NCBI RefSeq assembly: GCF_005222675.1
Contig: NZ_STGE01000019.1
Coordinates: forward strand, 434,001 to 498,000
Length of the DNA: 64,000 nucleotides
Source of the DNA: Mycolicibacterium sp. CR10
Lineage (GTDB): Bacteria; Actinomycetota; Actinomycetes; Mycobacteriales; Mycobacteriaceae
Reading direction: 5' to 3'
In this document: positions 32,501-41,411 of the stretch, in pieces
Numbering within the stretch: the stretch's first letter is position 1
Layout of the letters: every line of letters begins with the position of its first letter
Notes under the pieces: model-generated
Databases searched by the model: none
What the model saw: only the letters and a program-made list of their open reading frames with translations
Told to the model about the DNA's origin: nothing
Program-made: the position numbers and the translations under genes

Positions 32501-33243
32501 AGCACCGTGGCCTGCGCCACCACACCGAGGGTGGTGCCGACGCCCAGCACCAGCAGTTTGGCATTGCCCATCTCGACGGGATCGATCGAAAGTTCGCCCG
32601 GCACAAGCACATACAGCCCGAGGGTGAGGATCGCGACCACGTTGTTGACCACGGGAGCCCACGCGGGCGGGCCGAAGATGTTGCGGGTGTTCAGGATTGC
32701 CATGAACACCGACGACAAGCCGTAGAAGATGACCTGCGGCAGCAGCAGGAACGCGAACGCGGTGGTCAACGGTCGGTTCACCAACGGGTCGGACCCCAGC
32801 ATCAGATCGACCAACAGCGGTGCCGCCAGCGTGGAGACGATGGTGACGACGAGCAGCAGTGTGCCGGCCAGGGTCAGCAGACGCCGGATGAAAGCGGTTC
32901 CACCGTCGGGGTCGTCGCGCTCAGCGCGGGCGAGCACCGGCACGAAGATCGCGGTGAAGGTGGCTTCGAGCACGAGCGCCGCGATCATGTTCGGCAATTG
33001 GTTGGCCACGGTGAACGCGCTGGACAGCGCGGCACCGAGGATGGTGGCGAGCAGCACGATGCGGGCGAAACCGGTGAGCCGGCTGGCCAGCGTGGCCACC
33101 GCCATCCCCCAGGACCGTCCGACGACCGCCGAGTCGGAGAGTTCGGCGCGGGGTGAGGGTTGTCGCGGCACCGGCCGCGGCGGAACCGCGGGTGGGGGAG
33201 CGGGTGCCCGAACTCGCCGGGGGGCCGGGCCGGGTGCGGTCAC
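29566..33243 (-). CDS. mviN: MurJ-type lipid II flippase fused to a pseudokinase (MviN/Rv3910)
   Basis: 1225-residue protein. A Pro-rich N-terminus (1-33) is followed by a MurJ domain (about 40-560) with some 14 membrane helices, such as GIIGVTVLTVVMPRLSRNAA and YTLVLLQLRVFYARQEPWTP. A disordered linker (about 565-740) leads to a kinase-like domain (about 750-1000) that lacks a clear VAIK Lys, HRD and DFG and is thus a pseudokinase. One membrane helix (about 1050-1075) and an extracellular discoidin-like domain complete it. In mycobacteria the phosphorylated pseudokinase recruits FhaA to slow lipid II export. GTG start overlaps the DUF6049 stop (GTGA). Confidence 0.93.
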   Translation of the reverse strand: MTAPGPAPRRVRAPAPPPAVPPRPVPRQPSPRAELSDSAVVGRSWGMAVATLASRLTGFARIVLLATILGAALSSAFTVANQLPNMIAALVLEATFTAIFVPVLARAERDDPDGGTAFIRRLLTLAGTLLLVVTIVSTLAAPLLVDLMLGSDPLVNRPLTTAFAFLLLPQVIFYGLSSVFMAILNTRNIFGPPAWAPVVNNVVAILTLGLYVLVPGELSIDPVEMGNAKLLVLGVGTTLGVVAQATVLFIAIRAERVSLRPLWGIDDRLKKFGVMALAMVLYVVVSQIGFIVGNQIASAASASGPAIYNYTWLVLQLPFGIIGVTVLTVVMPRLSRNAAANDGPAVLADLSLATRLTMVTLIPIVALMTVGGPAIGTALFAYGNFGEVDAGYLGMAITLSAFTLIPYTLVLLQLRVFYARQEPWTPIVLIVVITVVKVAASLAAPHLTEDPELVAGYLGLANGLGFLAGATVGHLLLRARLDPPGGRLLGLGVVRTILVTITASLSAGLIAHVIDKLLLENLTTEWGGAGSLLRLAVLALVMVPIVVGVLLAAKVPDAQAALAAVRRRLRPRGAVAAPSVRAPVRPRPDRHLTYPDQRNSSPPRRRPQSPPVQRGPSADVADDWRRKGSAVSDTPAGGSPPDSDSTGLSQTTRIDRPSADDFQPDVPDTAGAHALPADVDASAATTAIPSATPRPPRSDSSPRPPSDYGGDPTRETLAFDPPREPPLEAALAAEDVHLIPGAMIANRRYRLLVFHGGPPHLQFWQALDTALDRQVALTFVDPDGVLPERQVQEILARTQRLSRIDMPGVARVLDVVSTGSGGLVVSEWIRGGSLAEVADTTPSPIGGARAIQSLAAAAEVAHRSGVALAIDHPSRIRVSIDGDVALAFPATLPEATPDDDIRGIGAALYALLIDRWPLPETGEPSGLAAADVDAAGQPVEPRAVDRDIPFQISAAAARAVQEGGGIRSAPTLLNLLQQATAIADRTDHIAPIEDAAPESRSSSWLGSSSDTDSQTRRRKGLIVGLSVAAVIVVVAVVLLATVLSRIFGDVGNGLGGDELGLNTPSTSEAATPGGNGSVIKPVRATVFSPEGEADAPDLAGLAIDGNPTTVWPIDTYSDPTPFPNFKNGVGLILQLSQPATVGSVTINVNSTGTAVQIRSSDSASPSSLEDTTALTEPTTLKPGSNTIEVTDAEPTSNVLVWISTLGSVGGESRSDVAEITLNAAS

Positions 33244-35645
33244 CGTCGCCGCCGGGGATCATGGCGGCCCGCCGGTGCGCGGGCGTCGTCGCCGGCGCCT
33301 CCGTCATCGCCATAGGCCAACGCCACCTCGATCGGGTCGGGGCGGTCCAGATCGGCACGATCGGGCTGGCGGCGGAACCGGTGCCACAGCCGGCGGCCCA
33401 CCAGCGCCACGAGTACCGCGCCCGCGGACAGCGTGATGAAGAACAGCACCTTGCCGTAGGCGTTGGAATGCAGCGACAGCCGCACCGGCTCACCGAGGGG
33501 TAGGCCGTCGGCGGTGCGCAGCGCGACGTCCACGGCGACCCGCTGGGTGAAGTGCACCTCGACCGGCACCTTGAGCGGCAGGAAGCCGGGCGGCAGCACG
33601 ATCTCGCCCATGTCGGTCACCGTCATGCCCGGCGGCGCTTCGATGTCCAGCCGAACCCGGATCGGCACCGGCAGATCATTGCGCAGCGCCAAGGGCAACG
33701 GGCTGCGTTCGGTCGCCAACGTGTACGAGCCGCCGGGGTTCACGATGGTGACGGCATTGAACAGGTCCTCGACGGTGCGGCCCACCGTCGTGAGCCGCTG
33801 CTGCGCCAGGCCGTTGCGGGCATCGGGCGGCACCGAAAGGCTCAGTGCGCGAAGCAGATCCTCCCGCAGCGGGGCGGTGTACTGGTTGCCGGTCTGCCCG
33901 GTGCGCTCGTCTGTGGTCAGCGCGGCGGTCAGGCCCCACAGCCGTCCGGTCACCCCGGAGATGCCCGAGACCACACCGTCGTCGAACCGCCCCCGCGGGT
34001 TACCCAGCGTCCCCGACGGCAGCGGCACCGGCTCGGTGACGGCGTTGGCCTCGTCGATCACCGCGGTCAGGGGACGGGGGACGGCCAGTCCCGCCCGGAT
34101 GGTGGTCGCCACCGCCGTGAGGACCGCCTGAGCGTCGGGGGGTGCCAGGTTCCACATCAGGGGTGGCATCAGGATCTGGGTGCGTGGGGTCGTCTCGGGC
34201 TGCAGGCTCCGCCACAGCAGCGCGCCGAGCGCGTCCTGTCTACGCGCGGTATCGGAGTCCTGTTTGAGGGCGTTGTCGAGGGACGGGTCGAGGTAGGACG
34301 GTGACTCGGGGGTGGCGCCGAGACCGGCCAGGGCCGCCCCGACTGCCGGATCGAAGGGAGCCGCGACGACATTCGGGGTGTAGCGCACCGGTGCGGTCTC
34401 GGCAGTCTCGGGCGCTCCACCGTCGGAGACCCCGGGCCCCATCAGGTCGGCGGCGCCGATCGCGACGGTCGGGCCCTGCGAAGACAGCAGGGTGATGGCG
34501 GCCTCCGTCATCGGCCCGTCGCCGATCAGGCTGGCCCCGCGGGTGACGGTGACACCGAGGATCTGGTTGACGATGGCGCCGGCCCCGTTGGTGGCGACCG
34601 CCGACAGGCCCGGGTCGGCCACCCGGTGTAATGCGTCGAGATCGGCCTGCGCGTACGTCGTCGGGGCGACGCACATCCGCTGCGCCAGCGCCTTGAGTCT
34701 GTTGAGCCAGCCGACGGCGGCCTCCTGGCCGGTACCCGGATGTGTCGGGGTTCCGGGGCCGGCGTCGGCGGCGTCGTTGACGACGTACCCGCTCGTCATC
34801 GCGTTGACGGTGACGAGCAGGTCGGGGTCGACGGCCAGACACAGCGCGCGGGTGACCTCACCGCCGGGGTCGACCTCGGGGTTGGTCGCGAAGTCGACCG
34901 CGGACAGCATGGTGTCGAGGCGTCCGCCCGGGGCCAGCGACGTCGCGAGGTCGTCGTCGATGAGCCGCACGGGCGTGGTGCCGCCCGGGGCGCCTGCGGC
35001 CAGCCGCGGCCGGTCGGCCAGCGGCCAGAACATGGTCAGCGCGACCGGGCGGGTGATGTCGGGCGCCACCGCGGAGTTCAAGACGTCGCTGGCGGTGACG
35101 TCCGCGCCCTCGTCGGGCGGCACCCCGGCCACCGGCAGCAGGAAGCGGGAGTCGTCGAGCCGGGCAGGCGCCCCGTAATCGGGGGTGCCGTTGACGTTCA
35201 CCATGACGGGATAGATGCCGGGGCTCTCGACGTTCAGCGAGGGCCGGTCGGGGGAGCGCAGCGGATAAGCCAGCCGGAACGGAACCTCTTGTCCGCGAGC
35301 CATTTCGGGTGCGATCGTGATGAAATCGGCGACCGGCTGGTACTGATCGACGTTGCCGGACAGGTCGGTACGCAGCTCACTCGACGTCGCGATGGCTGCC
35401 CCGTGTTCCAGCCGCACCACCACGTCGCGCACCGGTCGGTCGCCGACGTTGCGGATCGTGCCGGTGACGGTCACCATCGGCTCACTGGTCGTCGTGACGA
35501 CCTCCGGGGTGACGTCGTCGATCTGCACCCGCAGGAACGGGGTGGACGCCGGCTGGGCACCGGCGAGTGGGCCCGCGGCGGCGGGAAGCACGGCCAACAG
35601 CAGCGCGACGACCGCGACGAGCAGCCGTGCGGGCGGCCCGGTCAC
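33240..35645 (-). CDS. DUF6049 family membrane-anchored extracytoplasmic protein (Rv3909-like)
   Basis: 801-residue protein with an N-terminal signal sequence ([20 protein letters not shown]). A large extracytoplasmic part begins with a beta-rich domain (about 35-170, [20 protein letters not shown]), and one C-terminal membrane helix ([19 protein letters not shown]) is followed by a basic tail. It sits between mutT4 and murJ with 4-bp overlaps on both sides, so it is co-translated with the flippase. It probably belongs to the same envelope machinery, but its biochemical role is unknown. Confidence 0.88.
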   Translation of the reverse strand: MTGPPARLLVAVVALLLAVLPAAAGPLAGAQPASTPFLRVQIDDVTPEVVTTTSEPMVTVTGTIRNVGDRPVRDVVVRLEHGAAIATSSELRTDLSGNVDQYQPVADFITIAPEMARGQEVPFRLAYPLRSPDRPSLNVESPGIYPVMVNVNGTPDYGAPARLDDSRFLLPVAGVPPDEGADVTASDVLNSAVAPDITRPVALTMFWPLADRPRLAAGAPGGTTPVRLIDDDLATSLAPGGRLDTMLSAVDFATNPEVDPGGEVTRALCLAVDPDLLVTVNAMTSGYVVNDAADAGPGTPTHPGTGQEAAVGWLNRLKALAQRMCVAPTTYAQADLDALHRVADPGLSAVATNGAGAIVNQILGVTVTRGASLIGDGPMTEAAITLLSSQGPTVAIGAADLMGPGVSDGGAPETAETAPVRYTPNVVAAPFDPAVGAALAGLGATPESPSYLDPSLDNALKQDSDTARRQDALGALLWRSLQPETTPRTQILMPPLMWNLAPPDAQAVLTAVATTIRAGLAVPRPLTAVIDEANAVTEPVPLPSGTLGNPRGRFDDGVVSGISGVTGRLWGLTAALTTDERTGQTGNQYTAPLREDLLRALSLSVPPDARNGLAQQRLTTVGRTVEDLFNAVTIVNPGGSYTLATERSPLPLALRNDLPVPIRVRLDIEAPPGMTVTDMGEIVLPPGFLPLKVPVEVHFTQRVAVDVALRTADGLPLGEPVRLSLHSNAYGKVLFFITLSAGAVLVALVGRRLWHRFRRQPDRADLDRPDPIEVALAYGDDGGAGDDARAPAGRHDPRRRR

Positions 35646-36463
35646 GGCCCTTGTCCGCAGCCGTTCGTCCGCCGGCCGGGCTGCGAATTGCCCCGGTCGC
35701 TCCGCTCCACCCCCAGGGACGGTTGAGCGGTGGGATCGGGTCGGTGGTTGCGGGTGTGGGAGTGCGTCTGTCCCCGCCGCCGCGGCGAGGTTCGCGGCAG
35801 CGGCGGCAGCGCGCTCGGGCCGTCGGTGTGCAGCTTGTCGATCAGTTCGTCGGCCACCTCGGCGAGGCGCCGTTCGTCGGCGTAGGCCAGCCGTGACGGC
35901 AGGTCCTTGAGCGGCACCCAGGCCACCTCGCTGACCTCCACATCCTCATCGCAGAGCTCACCACCGAGAAATCGCATCAGGTAATGGTGCACGGTCTTGT
36001 GTACGCGCCTGCCCTCGGTGACGAACCAGTAGTCGATGCTGCCCAGCGCGGCCAGCACGCTGCCTTCGATCCCGGTCTCCTCGGCGACCTCCCGGATCGC
36101 GGTCTGTTCGGCGGTCTCCCCCATCTCGATGTGGCCCTTGGGCAGCGACCACAGCATCCGGCCGCGCCGGTCGATGCGGCCGATCAGCGCCGCCACCTGG
36201 GTGTCCTTGGGACCGTCGATACCGTCGATGACCAGGCCACCGGCCGAGGTCTCGTGCACGGTGCGGAGCCGGTCCTGGGGTCGCCGGGGCCGCGCCTTCT
36301 GGGGTTTGGGGGCCGGTGTGGACTGGTCGCTGGCGACGCTGGACGGGGTGTGTCGCCGGTGGTCGCCGGACTGGTCGGCGCCCCCCTCGGGCGGGCCTGC
36401 CGCGCGCCGACCGCGGCGCCGACCCCGGCGCCGTCGCGGTTTGGGCTGCTCGCCGTCCGACAC
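35642..36463 (-). CDS. mutT4: NUDIX hydrolase MutT4
   Basis: 273-residue protein. A basic, disordered N-terminus ([12 protein letters not shown]) precedes a Nudix domain (about 65-205) with the complete Nudix box [20 protein letters not shown] followed by TGI. The family hydrolyses nucleoside diphosphate derivatives, including oxidised nucleotides. A Pro/Arg-rich tail follows. GTG at 36463 is chosen because homologues start MSDGEQ and a TACTAT hexamer lies 7 bp upstream, suggesting a leaderless message; the open frame reaches 36505. It heads the mutT4-DUF6049-murJ overlapping operon. Confidence 0.92.
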   Translation of the reverse strand: MSDGEQPKPRRRRGRRRGRRAAGPPEGGADQSGDHRRHTPSSVASDQSTPAPKPQKARPRRPQDRLRTVHETSAGGLVIDGIDGPKDTQVAALIGRIDRRGRMLWSLPKGHIEMGETAEQTAIREVAEETGIEGSVLAALGSIDYWFVTEGRRVHKTVHHYLMRFLGGELCDEDVEVSEVAWVPLKDLPSRLAYADERRLAEVADELIDKLHTDGPSALPPLPRTSPRRRGQTHSHTRNHRPDPTAQPSLGVERSDRGNSQPGRRTNGCGQGP

Positions 36464-36470
36464 CCAAGCG

Positions 36471-36476
36471 ATAGTA
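36471..36476 (-). promoter_or_regulatory. -10 element of mutT4 (leaderless)
   Basis: TACTAT on the minus strand ends 7 bp before the mutT4 GTG. In mycobacteria a TANNNT hexamer placed this close puts the transcription start on the first base of the start codon. No ribosome binding site is present between. Confidence 0.65.
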
Positions 36477-36545
36477 GTTGGCGTGAACAGCGGGACTCGC
36501 CACACTCGCCGGTCGGTGACCTGTAGGTGATGAGGCCGTGACCAC

Positions 36546-36551
36546 TAGGCT
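36546..36551 (+). promoter_or_regulatory. -10 element of pcnA (possibly leaderless)
   Basis: TAGGCT fits TANNNT and ends 8 bp before the pcnA GTG, with no ribosome binding site between. It is the divergent partner of the mutT4 element in the 96-bp gap. Confidence 0.5.
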
Positions 36552-36559
36552 CACCGGAC

Positions 36560-38023
36560 GTGCCCGAAGAGATCCCCGATGCCGAGCGACTGGTCGCCGC
36601 GCAGGTGTCGCTGAACCGTCATGGCGACGTGCTACGCGCCCTCGGCCGACTGTTCGCCGACAACGGGCACGATCTGTATCTTGTCGGCGGCAGCGTCCGC
36701 GACGCGGTGCTCGGCCGCCTGGGCTCCGATCTCGACTTCACCACCGACGCCAGGCCCGAGCAGATGCAGCGGTTCCTGCGGGGCTGGGCCGACGCGCTCT
36801 GGGACACCGGCATCGAGTTCGGCACCCTCGGCGTCGGCAAGGGCCCCCCGGGGAATCAGGACCGGCTGGAGCTGACCACCTACCGCGCCGACACCTACGA
36901 CCAGGTGTCCCGCAACCCGGAGGTGCGCTTCGGCGACAATCTGGCCGACGACCTGGTCCGCCGGGATTTCACCGTCAACGCGATGGCGGTGCGGATCACC
37001 CCGGACGGGCCCGGCGAGTTCCTGGACCCCCTCGGCGGGCTGGCCGCGCTGGACGCCGGCGTGCTGGACACCCCGTCAGCGCCGGAGGTGTCGTTCGGCG
37101 ACGATCCGTTGCGGATGCTGCGCGCGGCACGGTTCGTCTCGCAGCTGGGTTTCACCGTGGCCCCGCGGGTGCGGCGCGCGCTGGAGGAGATGGCACCCCA
37201 GCTGGGCAGGATCACCGTCGAACGCGTGGCCGCCGAACTGGACAAGCTGTTGCTCGGCGCCGACCCGGTCGCCGGCGCCGACCTGCTGGTGCAGAGCGGC
37301 CTCGGCGAGGTGGTGCTGCCCGAGATCGGCGCGATGCGGATGGCGATCGACGAGCATCACCAGCACAAGGACGTCTACCAGCATTCGCTGACGGTGCTCC
37401 GGCAGGCGATGGACCTGGAAGGCGCGGACGGACCCGACCTGGTGTTGCGCTGGTCGGCGTTGCTGCACGACATCGGCAAGCCCGCGACGCGCAAGCACGA
37501 GCCCGACGGCGGGGTGAGCTTTCACCACCACGAGGTCGTCGGCGCGAAGATGACCCGCAAGCGGATGCGGGCGCTGAAGTACTCCAAGCAGATGGTCGAC
37601 GACGTATCGCAGTTGGTGTATCTGCATCTGCGGTTCCACGGCTACGGCGACGGCCGGTGGACCGACTCCGCGGTGCGCCGCTACGTCACCGACGCCGGCC
37701 CGCTGCTCGACCGGCTGCACAAGCTGGTGCGGGCCGACTGCACGACCCGCAACAAGCGGCGGGCGGCGCGGCTGCAGGCGAACTACGACGACCTCGAGCA
37801 CCGCATCGACGAGCTCGCCGCCAAGGAAGATCTCGCCCGGGTCCGCCCGGACCTCGATGGCAACGAGATCATGAAGATCCTCGACATCCCCGGCGGTCCA
37901 CTGGTCGGCCAGGCGTGGAATCACCTCAAGGAACTCCGGCTCGACCGCGGCCCCCTCAGCCACGACGAGGCTGTCGAGGAACTGATGACGTGGTGGAACG
38001 AGAACGGACCGCCGCGCGTCTGA
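36560..38023 (+). CDS. pcnA: CCA tRNA nucleotidyltransferase / poly(A) polymerase family
   Basis: 487-residue enzyme that adds CCA to tRNA 3' ends; CCA is not encoded in the tRNAs of this window. The class II head motif is LYLVGGSVRDAVLGRLGSDLDFTTDA with the DxD metal ligands. RRDFTVNAMAV and GFDDPLRMLRAARF-like motifs follow. A C-terminal HD domain has the metal site LLHDIGKPATR and FHHHEVVGA. GTG start 8 bp after a -10 hexamer. It diverges from mutT4 and is followed by the DxDxDG protein after 6 bp. Confidence 0.95.
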   Translation: MPEEIPDAERLVAAQVSLNRHGDVLRALGRLFADNGHDLYLVGGSVRDAVLGRLGSDLDFTTDARPEQMQRFLRGWADALWDTGIEFGTLGVGKGPPGNQDRLELTTYRADTYDQVSRNPEVRFGDNLADDLVRRDFTVNAMAVRITPDGPGEFLDPLGGLAALDAGVLDTPSAPEVSFGDDPLRMLRAARFVSQLGFTVAPRVRRALEEMAPQLGRITVERVAAELDKLLLGADPVAGADLLVQSGLGEVVLPEIGAMRMAIDEHHQHKDVYQHSLTVLRQAMDLEGADGPDLVLRWSALLHDIGKPATRKHEPDGGVSFHHHEVVGAKMTRKRMRALKYSKQMVDDVSQLVYLHLRFHGYGDGRWTDSAVRRYVTDAGPLLDRLHKLVRADCTTRNKRRAARLQANYDDLEHRIDELAAKEDLARVRPDLDGNEIMKILDIPGGPLVGQAWNHLKELRLDRGPLSHDEAVEELMTWWNENGPPRV

Positions 38024-38029
38024 TCAGTT

Positions 38030-38524
38030 GTGGAGTACTGCCTGGGTGACCCCGACGGCTCGGCCACCATGTGGACGGTCGACGCCGACAGCGACCTCGA
38101 CGGTGATGGGCGCCTGGATGCCGTCGGACTCGACGTCGACGGCGACGGTCTGATCGACGACGTGCTGGCCGACCTGGACGGCGACGAGTTGGCCGATCAT
38201 GCGGTGCTCGACCTCGACGGGGACGGGCTGCCGGAGGCCTACTTCACCGACGACGGCACAGGCACCTGGACGGTCGCCGCGGACCGGGGCGGCGGGCTGC
38301 GGTGGTTCGGGCTCGACGGGACCGAACATCCCGGCGGGGCGAGTCCGGACGTCAACGCCGATGGTGAGCCGGAGCGGGTGGAGGACGCCGACGGTGACGG
38401 GCTCGCCGACCGGGCGTTCAGCGCGGGGTCGGCATGGGTGGACACCGATGGTGACGGACGCTGGGACATCCGGCTGACCGATGGCGACGGTGACGGTCGG
38501 GCCGACAGCGCCGCCGCGCCGTGA
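38030..38524 (+). CDS. DxDxDG-repeat protein (Rv3906c-like), probable calcium-binding
   Basis: 164-residue very acidic protein made almost wholly of short repeats shaped like EF-hand or dockerin calcium loops: DSDLDGDGRLD, DVDGDGLIDD, DLDGDGLPE, DADGDGLAD, DTDGDGRWD and DGDGDGRAD. Each has the D-x-D-x-D-G spacing that ligates Ca2+. No signal peptide or membrane helix is seen, so it is cytoplasmic or exported by another route. GTG start 6 bp after pcnA, so probably co-transcribed. Its stop is 1 bp from the stop of the convergent TIGR03084 gene. The function is unknown; calcium binding is inference from the motif. Confidence 0.8.
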   Translation: MEYCLGDPDGSATMWTVDADSDLDGDGRLDAVGLDVDGDGLIDDVLADLDGDELADHAVLDLDGDGLPEAYFTDDGTGTWTVAADRGGGLRWFGLDGTEHPGGASPDVNADGEPERVEDADGDGLADRAFSAGSAWVDTDGDGRWDIRLTDGDGDGRADSAAAP

Positions 38525-38525
38525 G

Positions 38526-39299
38526 CTAGCGGCCGGGGCCCGGCGGCCCGGCGAACGCCTGCGCGATGGTCAGCCAGTGCTCGGCGTCGGGGCCGACCGC
38601 GACGATGTCCAGTTCCGAGCGGGGCCTGCGTTGCGTGACGAGCATGCAGAAGTGTTCGGCCGACCCGCTGACCTGTTGGGCAGCATCCTCGGGACCCCAC
38701 GCCCACACCGATCCGTCGGGTGCGGTCAGTTTCACGTGGAACGGTTCGGTCGGCGGGGTGAGCCCGTGCACCGCGTACGCGTAGTCGCGGGTGCGGACGC
38801 CGATGTGCGCGATCGAGCGAAGCCGCGACGTCGGTTCCCGCGTCACGCCCATAGCGTCCGCGACGTCCAGCCCGTGCGCCCATGTCTCCATCAGCCGAGC
38901 GGTGGCCATCGACGCCGCACTCATCGGTGGCCCGAACCACGGCAGCTTGCGGCCGTCGGCGACGGTCAGCAGCCCGTCGTGCAGCGCGGTGCGGGTGGCG
39001 CGCCACTCGGTGAGCAGCTGTGCCGGCGGCAGCGCCGCGAGCTCCTCGGCGCCGGCGTCGACGAAGCCGGTCGGGTTCTCGGCGGCGCGGCCGAGAACGT
39101 CGGCGAAGCCCGCCTCGTCGGTGACGGAGATCAGCGAGACCTGATCGGTCCACAGCAGGTGTGCGATCTGGTGGGCGATGGTCCAGCCCGGCGCGGGGGT
39201 TTCGGTCGCCCAGCGCTCGGGCGGAAGGTCGGCCACCAACGCGTCGAGGGTGTCGCTTTCGGCGCGCAGATCGGCGACCATCGGGGCTGCTCCGGCCAT
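38526..39299 (-). CDS. TIGR03084 family metal-binding protein (DinB fold)
   Basis: 257-residue protein of the mycothiol-dependent maleylpyruvate isomerase / DinB superfamily. The N-terminal four-helix domain has [15 protein letters not shown] and [18 protein letters not shown], giving the likely metal-binding His residues. A beta-rich C-terminal domain (about 170-257) follows. It corresponds to Rv0036c. The ATG at 39299 is preferred over the GTG at 39308 because AGGG lies 8 bp upstream. The substrate is unknown. A degenerate parS lies inside the gene. Confidence 0.88.
   Translation of the reverse strand: MAGAAPMVADLRAESDTLDALVADLPPERWATETPAPGWTIAHQIAHLLWTDQVSLISVTDEAGFADVLGRAAENPTGFVDAGAEELAALPPAQLLTEWRATRTALHDGLLTVADGRKLPWFGPPMSAASMATARLMETWAHGLDVADAMGVTREPTSRLRSIAHIGVRTRDYAYAVHGLTPPTEPFHVKLTAPDGSVWAWGPEDAAQQVSGSAEHFCMLVTQRRPRSELDIVAVGPDAEHWLTIAQAFAGPPGPGR
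38728..38743. other. degenerate parS-like site
   Basis: AGTTTCACGTGGAACG matches the parS consensus in 13 of 16 positions and keeps the TTTCACGTG core. It lies inside the TIGR03084 gene, about 22 kb from oriC. Confidence 0.45.
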
Positions 39300-39374
39300 G
39301 CCGGTCACCCTAGCCGGGCCGGCGGGTGCGTCGTGCGAACGCTCATCGCCGCCATGTGCTCTTCGCGCAAGCGC

Positions 39375-40658
39375 TCATCGCCGCGGCCGGGCGCGGCGTC
39401 CCACCGACGCGTGAACGGCCAGGCCGATCAGATAGAGGCCCGACCCCGCGGCCACGAGCGCGGGGGAGTGACCGTCGGGCGGAATGACAGCGGCGGCCGC
39501 CGCGATCGCGATGATGAACGCCACCCAGAACAACGAATCCTGTACCGCGAATACGTGCCCTCGCAGCGCGTCGTCGACGTCGACCTGCATCGCGGTGTCG
39601 GCGCACAGCTTGACCACCTGGCCGGCCGCGCCCAGAAAGAACCCGCAGCCAACCAGCACGGGCAGCTGCATGCCCACACCCAACAGTTGTACGACGGCAG
39701 CGAATGCCAACGCGCCGTTGGGGGTTGCGTAGCGGCCCCACCGCTTGACCGCAGCAGGTGTGACGAAGGTGGCGAGGAACGAACCGGTGCCGGTGGCGGC
39801 AACGAACACCACCGCGGTGCCGAGTCCGGCGACCGCGCCGGTGTCGCTGTGGCGCACCATGACCAGCACCAGCAGAGTGTTGATCCCAAACACCATGCGG
39901 TGTGCCGACAACCCCGCCAGCGTGGATGCGACGGTCGGGACGGCCAGCACTGTGCGCGCTCCGTGAATCCACCCGGTGGCCACCGCGTAGGCGACCGAGC
40001 CGTGAACCGCGCGGGCGCTGTCGTCGGGGCCGAGCATGCGCGGCGGGAAACGCACCGCCAGCCACAGTGCCAGCGACACCGGCACCGTGACGATGAAAAT
40101 GATGGCGGAGGCGCCGGAGTCGTCGGCCCCGAACAGCCAGCGCGGCAGCAGCATGAAGTTGAGGCCGAGGAACGCCGCGGCAGCACCGGTGGCCACCGCG
40201 ATCGAGTTCATCAACACCACCTGGTCGCGAGGTACCACGTGCGGAAGCGCCGCGGACAGGCCCGAGGAGACGAACCGGGTGAAGCCGAAGGCGATCAACG
40301 CCCCTAACAGGATTGGAAGATCACCCACCCCGGCAGCCAGCAGCACCCCGACACCGATCACCAGGGCGAGCCGCCCGCTGTTGGCCGCGATCAGCACCAG
40401 CCGCCGATCCCAGCGGTCCAGCAACGCACCGGCGAAGGGCCCGAGCAACGAGTACGGCAGAAACAACACCGCGAACGATCCCGCGATGGCCCACGGACCG
40501 GCGGCGCGTTCGGGGTTGAACAGGATCGCGCCTGCGAGTCCGGCCTGGAACAGCCCGTCGCCGAACTGGCTGACCGCACGCAGTTCCAGCAGCCGCCGGA
40601 ACTCGGGCAGCGCCCGCACCGATCGCCACAGGGCGAGAGGCGCACGGGCGTTGGCCAC
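39375..40658 (-). CDS. major facilitator superfamily transporter
   Basis: 427-residue inner-membrane protein with about 12 predicted helices. The loop 2-3 MFS motif is [14 protein letters not shown]. The C-terminal half repeats the six-helix pattern ([40 protein letters not shown]). It matches Rv0037c, an uncharacterised MFS member of the enterobactin-exporter-like type. The substrate cannot be read from sequence. Convergent neighbour TIGR03084 lies 75 bp away. Confidence 0.9.
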   Translation of the reverse strand: MANARAPLALWRSVRALPEFRRLLELRAVSQFGDGLFQAGLAGAILFNPERAAGPWAIAGSFAVLFLPYSLLGPFAGALLDRWDRRLVLIAANSGRLALVIGVGVLLAAGVGDLPILLGALIAFGFTRFVSSGLSAALPHVVPRDQVVLMNSIAVATGAAAAFLGLNFMLLPRWLFGADDSGASAIIFIVTVPVSLALWLAVRFPPRMLGPDDSARAVHGSVAYAVATGWIHGARTVLAVPTVASTLAGLSAHRMVFGINTLLVLVMVRHSDTGAVAGLGTAVVFVAATGTGSFLATFVTPAAVKRWGRYATPNGALAFAAVVQLLGVGMQLPVLVGCGFFLGAAGQVVKLCADTAMQVDVDDALRGHVFAVQDSLFWVAFIIAIAAAAAVIPPDGHSPALVAAGSGLYLIGLAVHASVGRRARPRR

Positions 40659-40796
40659 CGGGTTTCACGTCCTGTTTGGAAGTCTGTTGGGAGTCAAGGC
40701 GTCAGCGGAACTCCGCGACCCGACCCACAGTACAAATATCGGCGAGGGCCCCGCTTGTTCGCCTCCATCGAGCAGAGGTGATGTCATGATGGGCGA

Positions 40797-41411
40797 GTGG
40801 CTCAGCACGAGGACCCGGAGGACTTCAGAGACGGCGCCGCACCCGTCGCGCACCGGGTGCGTGCCGGCACATTGCTACTGGCGAACACCGACCTGATGGA
40901 GCCGACGTTCCGGCGCAGCGTCATCTACGTCGTCGAGCACAACGATGGCGGCACCCTCGGTGTGGTGCTGAACCGGCCCAGCGAGACCGCGGTCTACAAC
41001 GTGCTGCCCCAGTGGGCCAAGCTGGCGACCAAGCCGAAGACCATGTTCATCGGCGGACCGGTCAAGCGGGACGCCGCGCTGTGCCTGGCAACCTTGCGGG
41101 TCGGGCTGGATCCCGCCGGGGTGCCGGGTCTGCGCCACGTTCAGGGCCGTATCGCGATGGTCGATCTGGACGCCGAGCCCGACGCGATCGCGCCGATGAT
41201 CGAGGGGGTACGGGTCTTCGCCGGCTACTCGGGGTGGACGATCGGTCAGCTCGAGGGCGAGATCGAGCGCGACGATTGGATCGTGCTGTCCGCGCTTCCC
41301 ACCGATGTGCTGGTCGAACCGCGCGTCGACCTGTGGTCCCGGGTGCTGCGGCGACAGCCGATGCCGCTCTCGCTGCTGGCCACCCACCCGATTGACCTCA
41401 GCCGGAACTGA
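40797..41411 (+). CDS. YqgE/AlgH family protein (UPF0301)
   Basis: 204-residue soluble protein of the DUF179 family. Conserved blocks are AGTLLLANTDLMEPTFRRSV, GGTLGVVLNRPSE, FIGGPVKRDAALCL and GYSGWTIGQLEGEI. Structures of the family are known, but the biochemical role is not settled. GTG start with GAGGTGATG upstream. It matches Rv0038 and converges with the Cys-tailed membrane protein, the two stops touching. Confidence 0.93.
   Translation: MAQHEDPEDFRDGAAPVAHRVRAGTLLLANTDLMEPTFRRSVIYVVEHNDGGTLGVVLNRPSETAVYNVLPQWAKLATKPKTMFIGGPVKRDAALCLATLRVGLDPAGVPGLRHVQGRIAMVDLDAEPDAIAPMIEGVRVFAGYSGWTIGQLEGEIERDDWIVLSALPTDVLVEPRVDLWSRVLRRQPMPLSLLATHPIDLSRN

Noticed and set aside
38030..38524. Call the DxDxDG protein a secreted hydrolase or dockerin component.
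   Set aside because: No signal peptide or catalytic domain is present; only the calcium-loop repeats can be supported.
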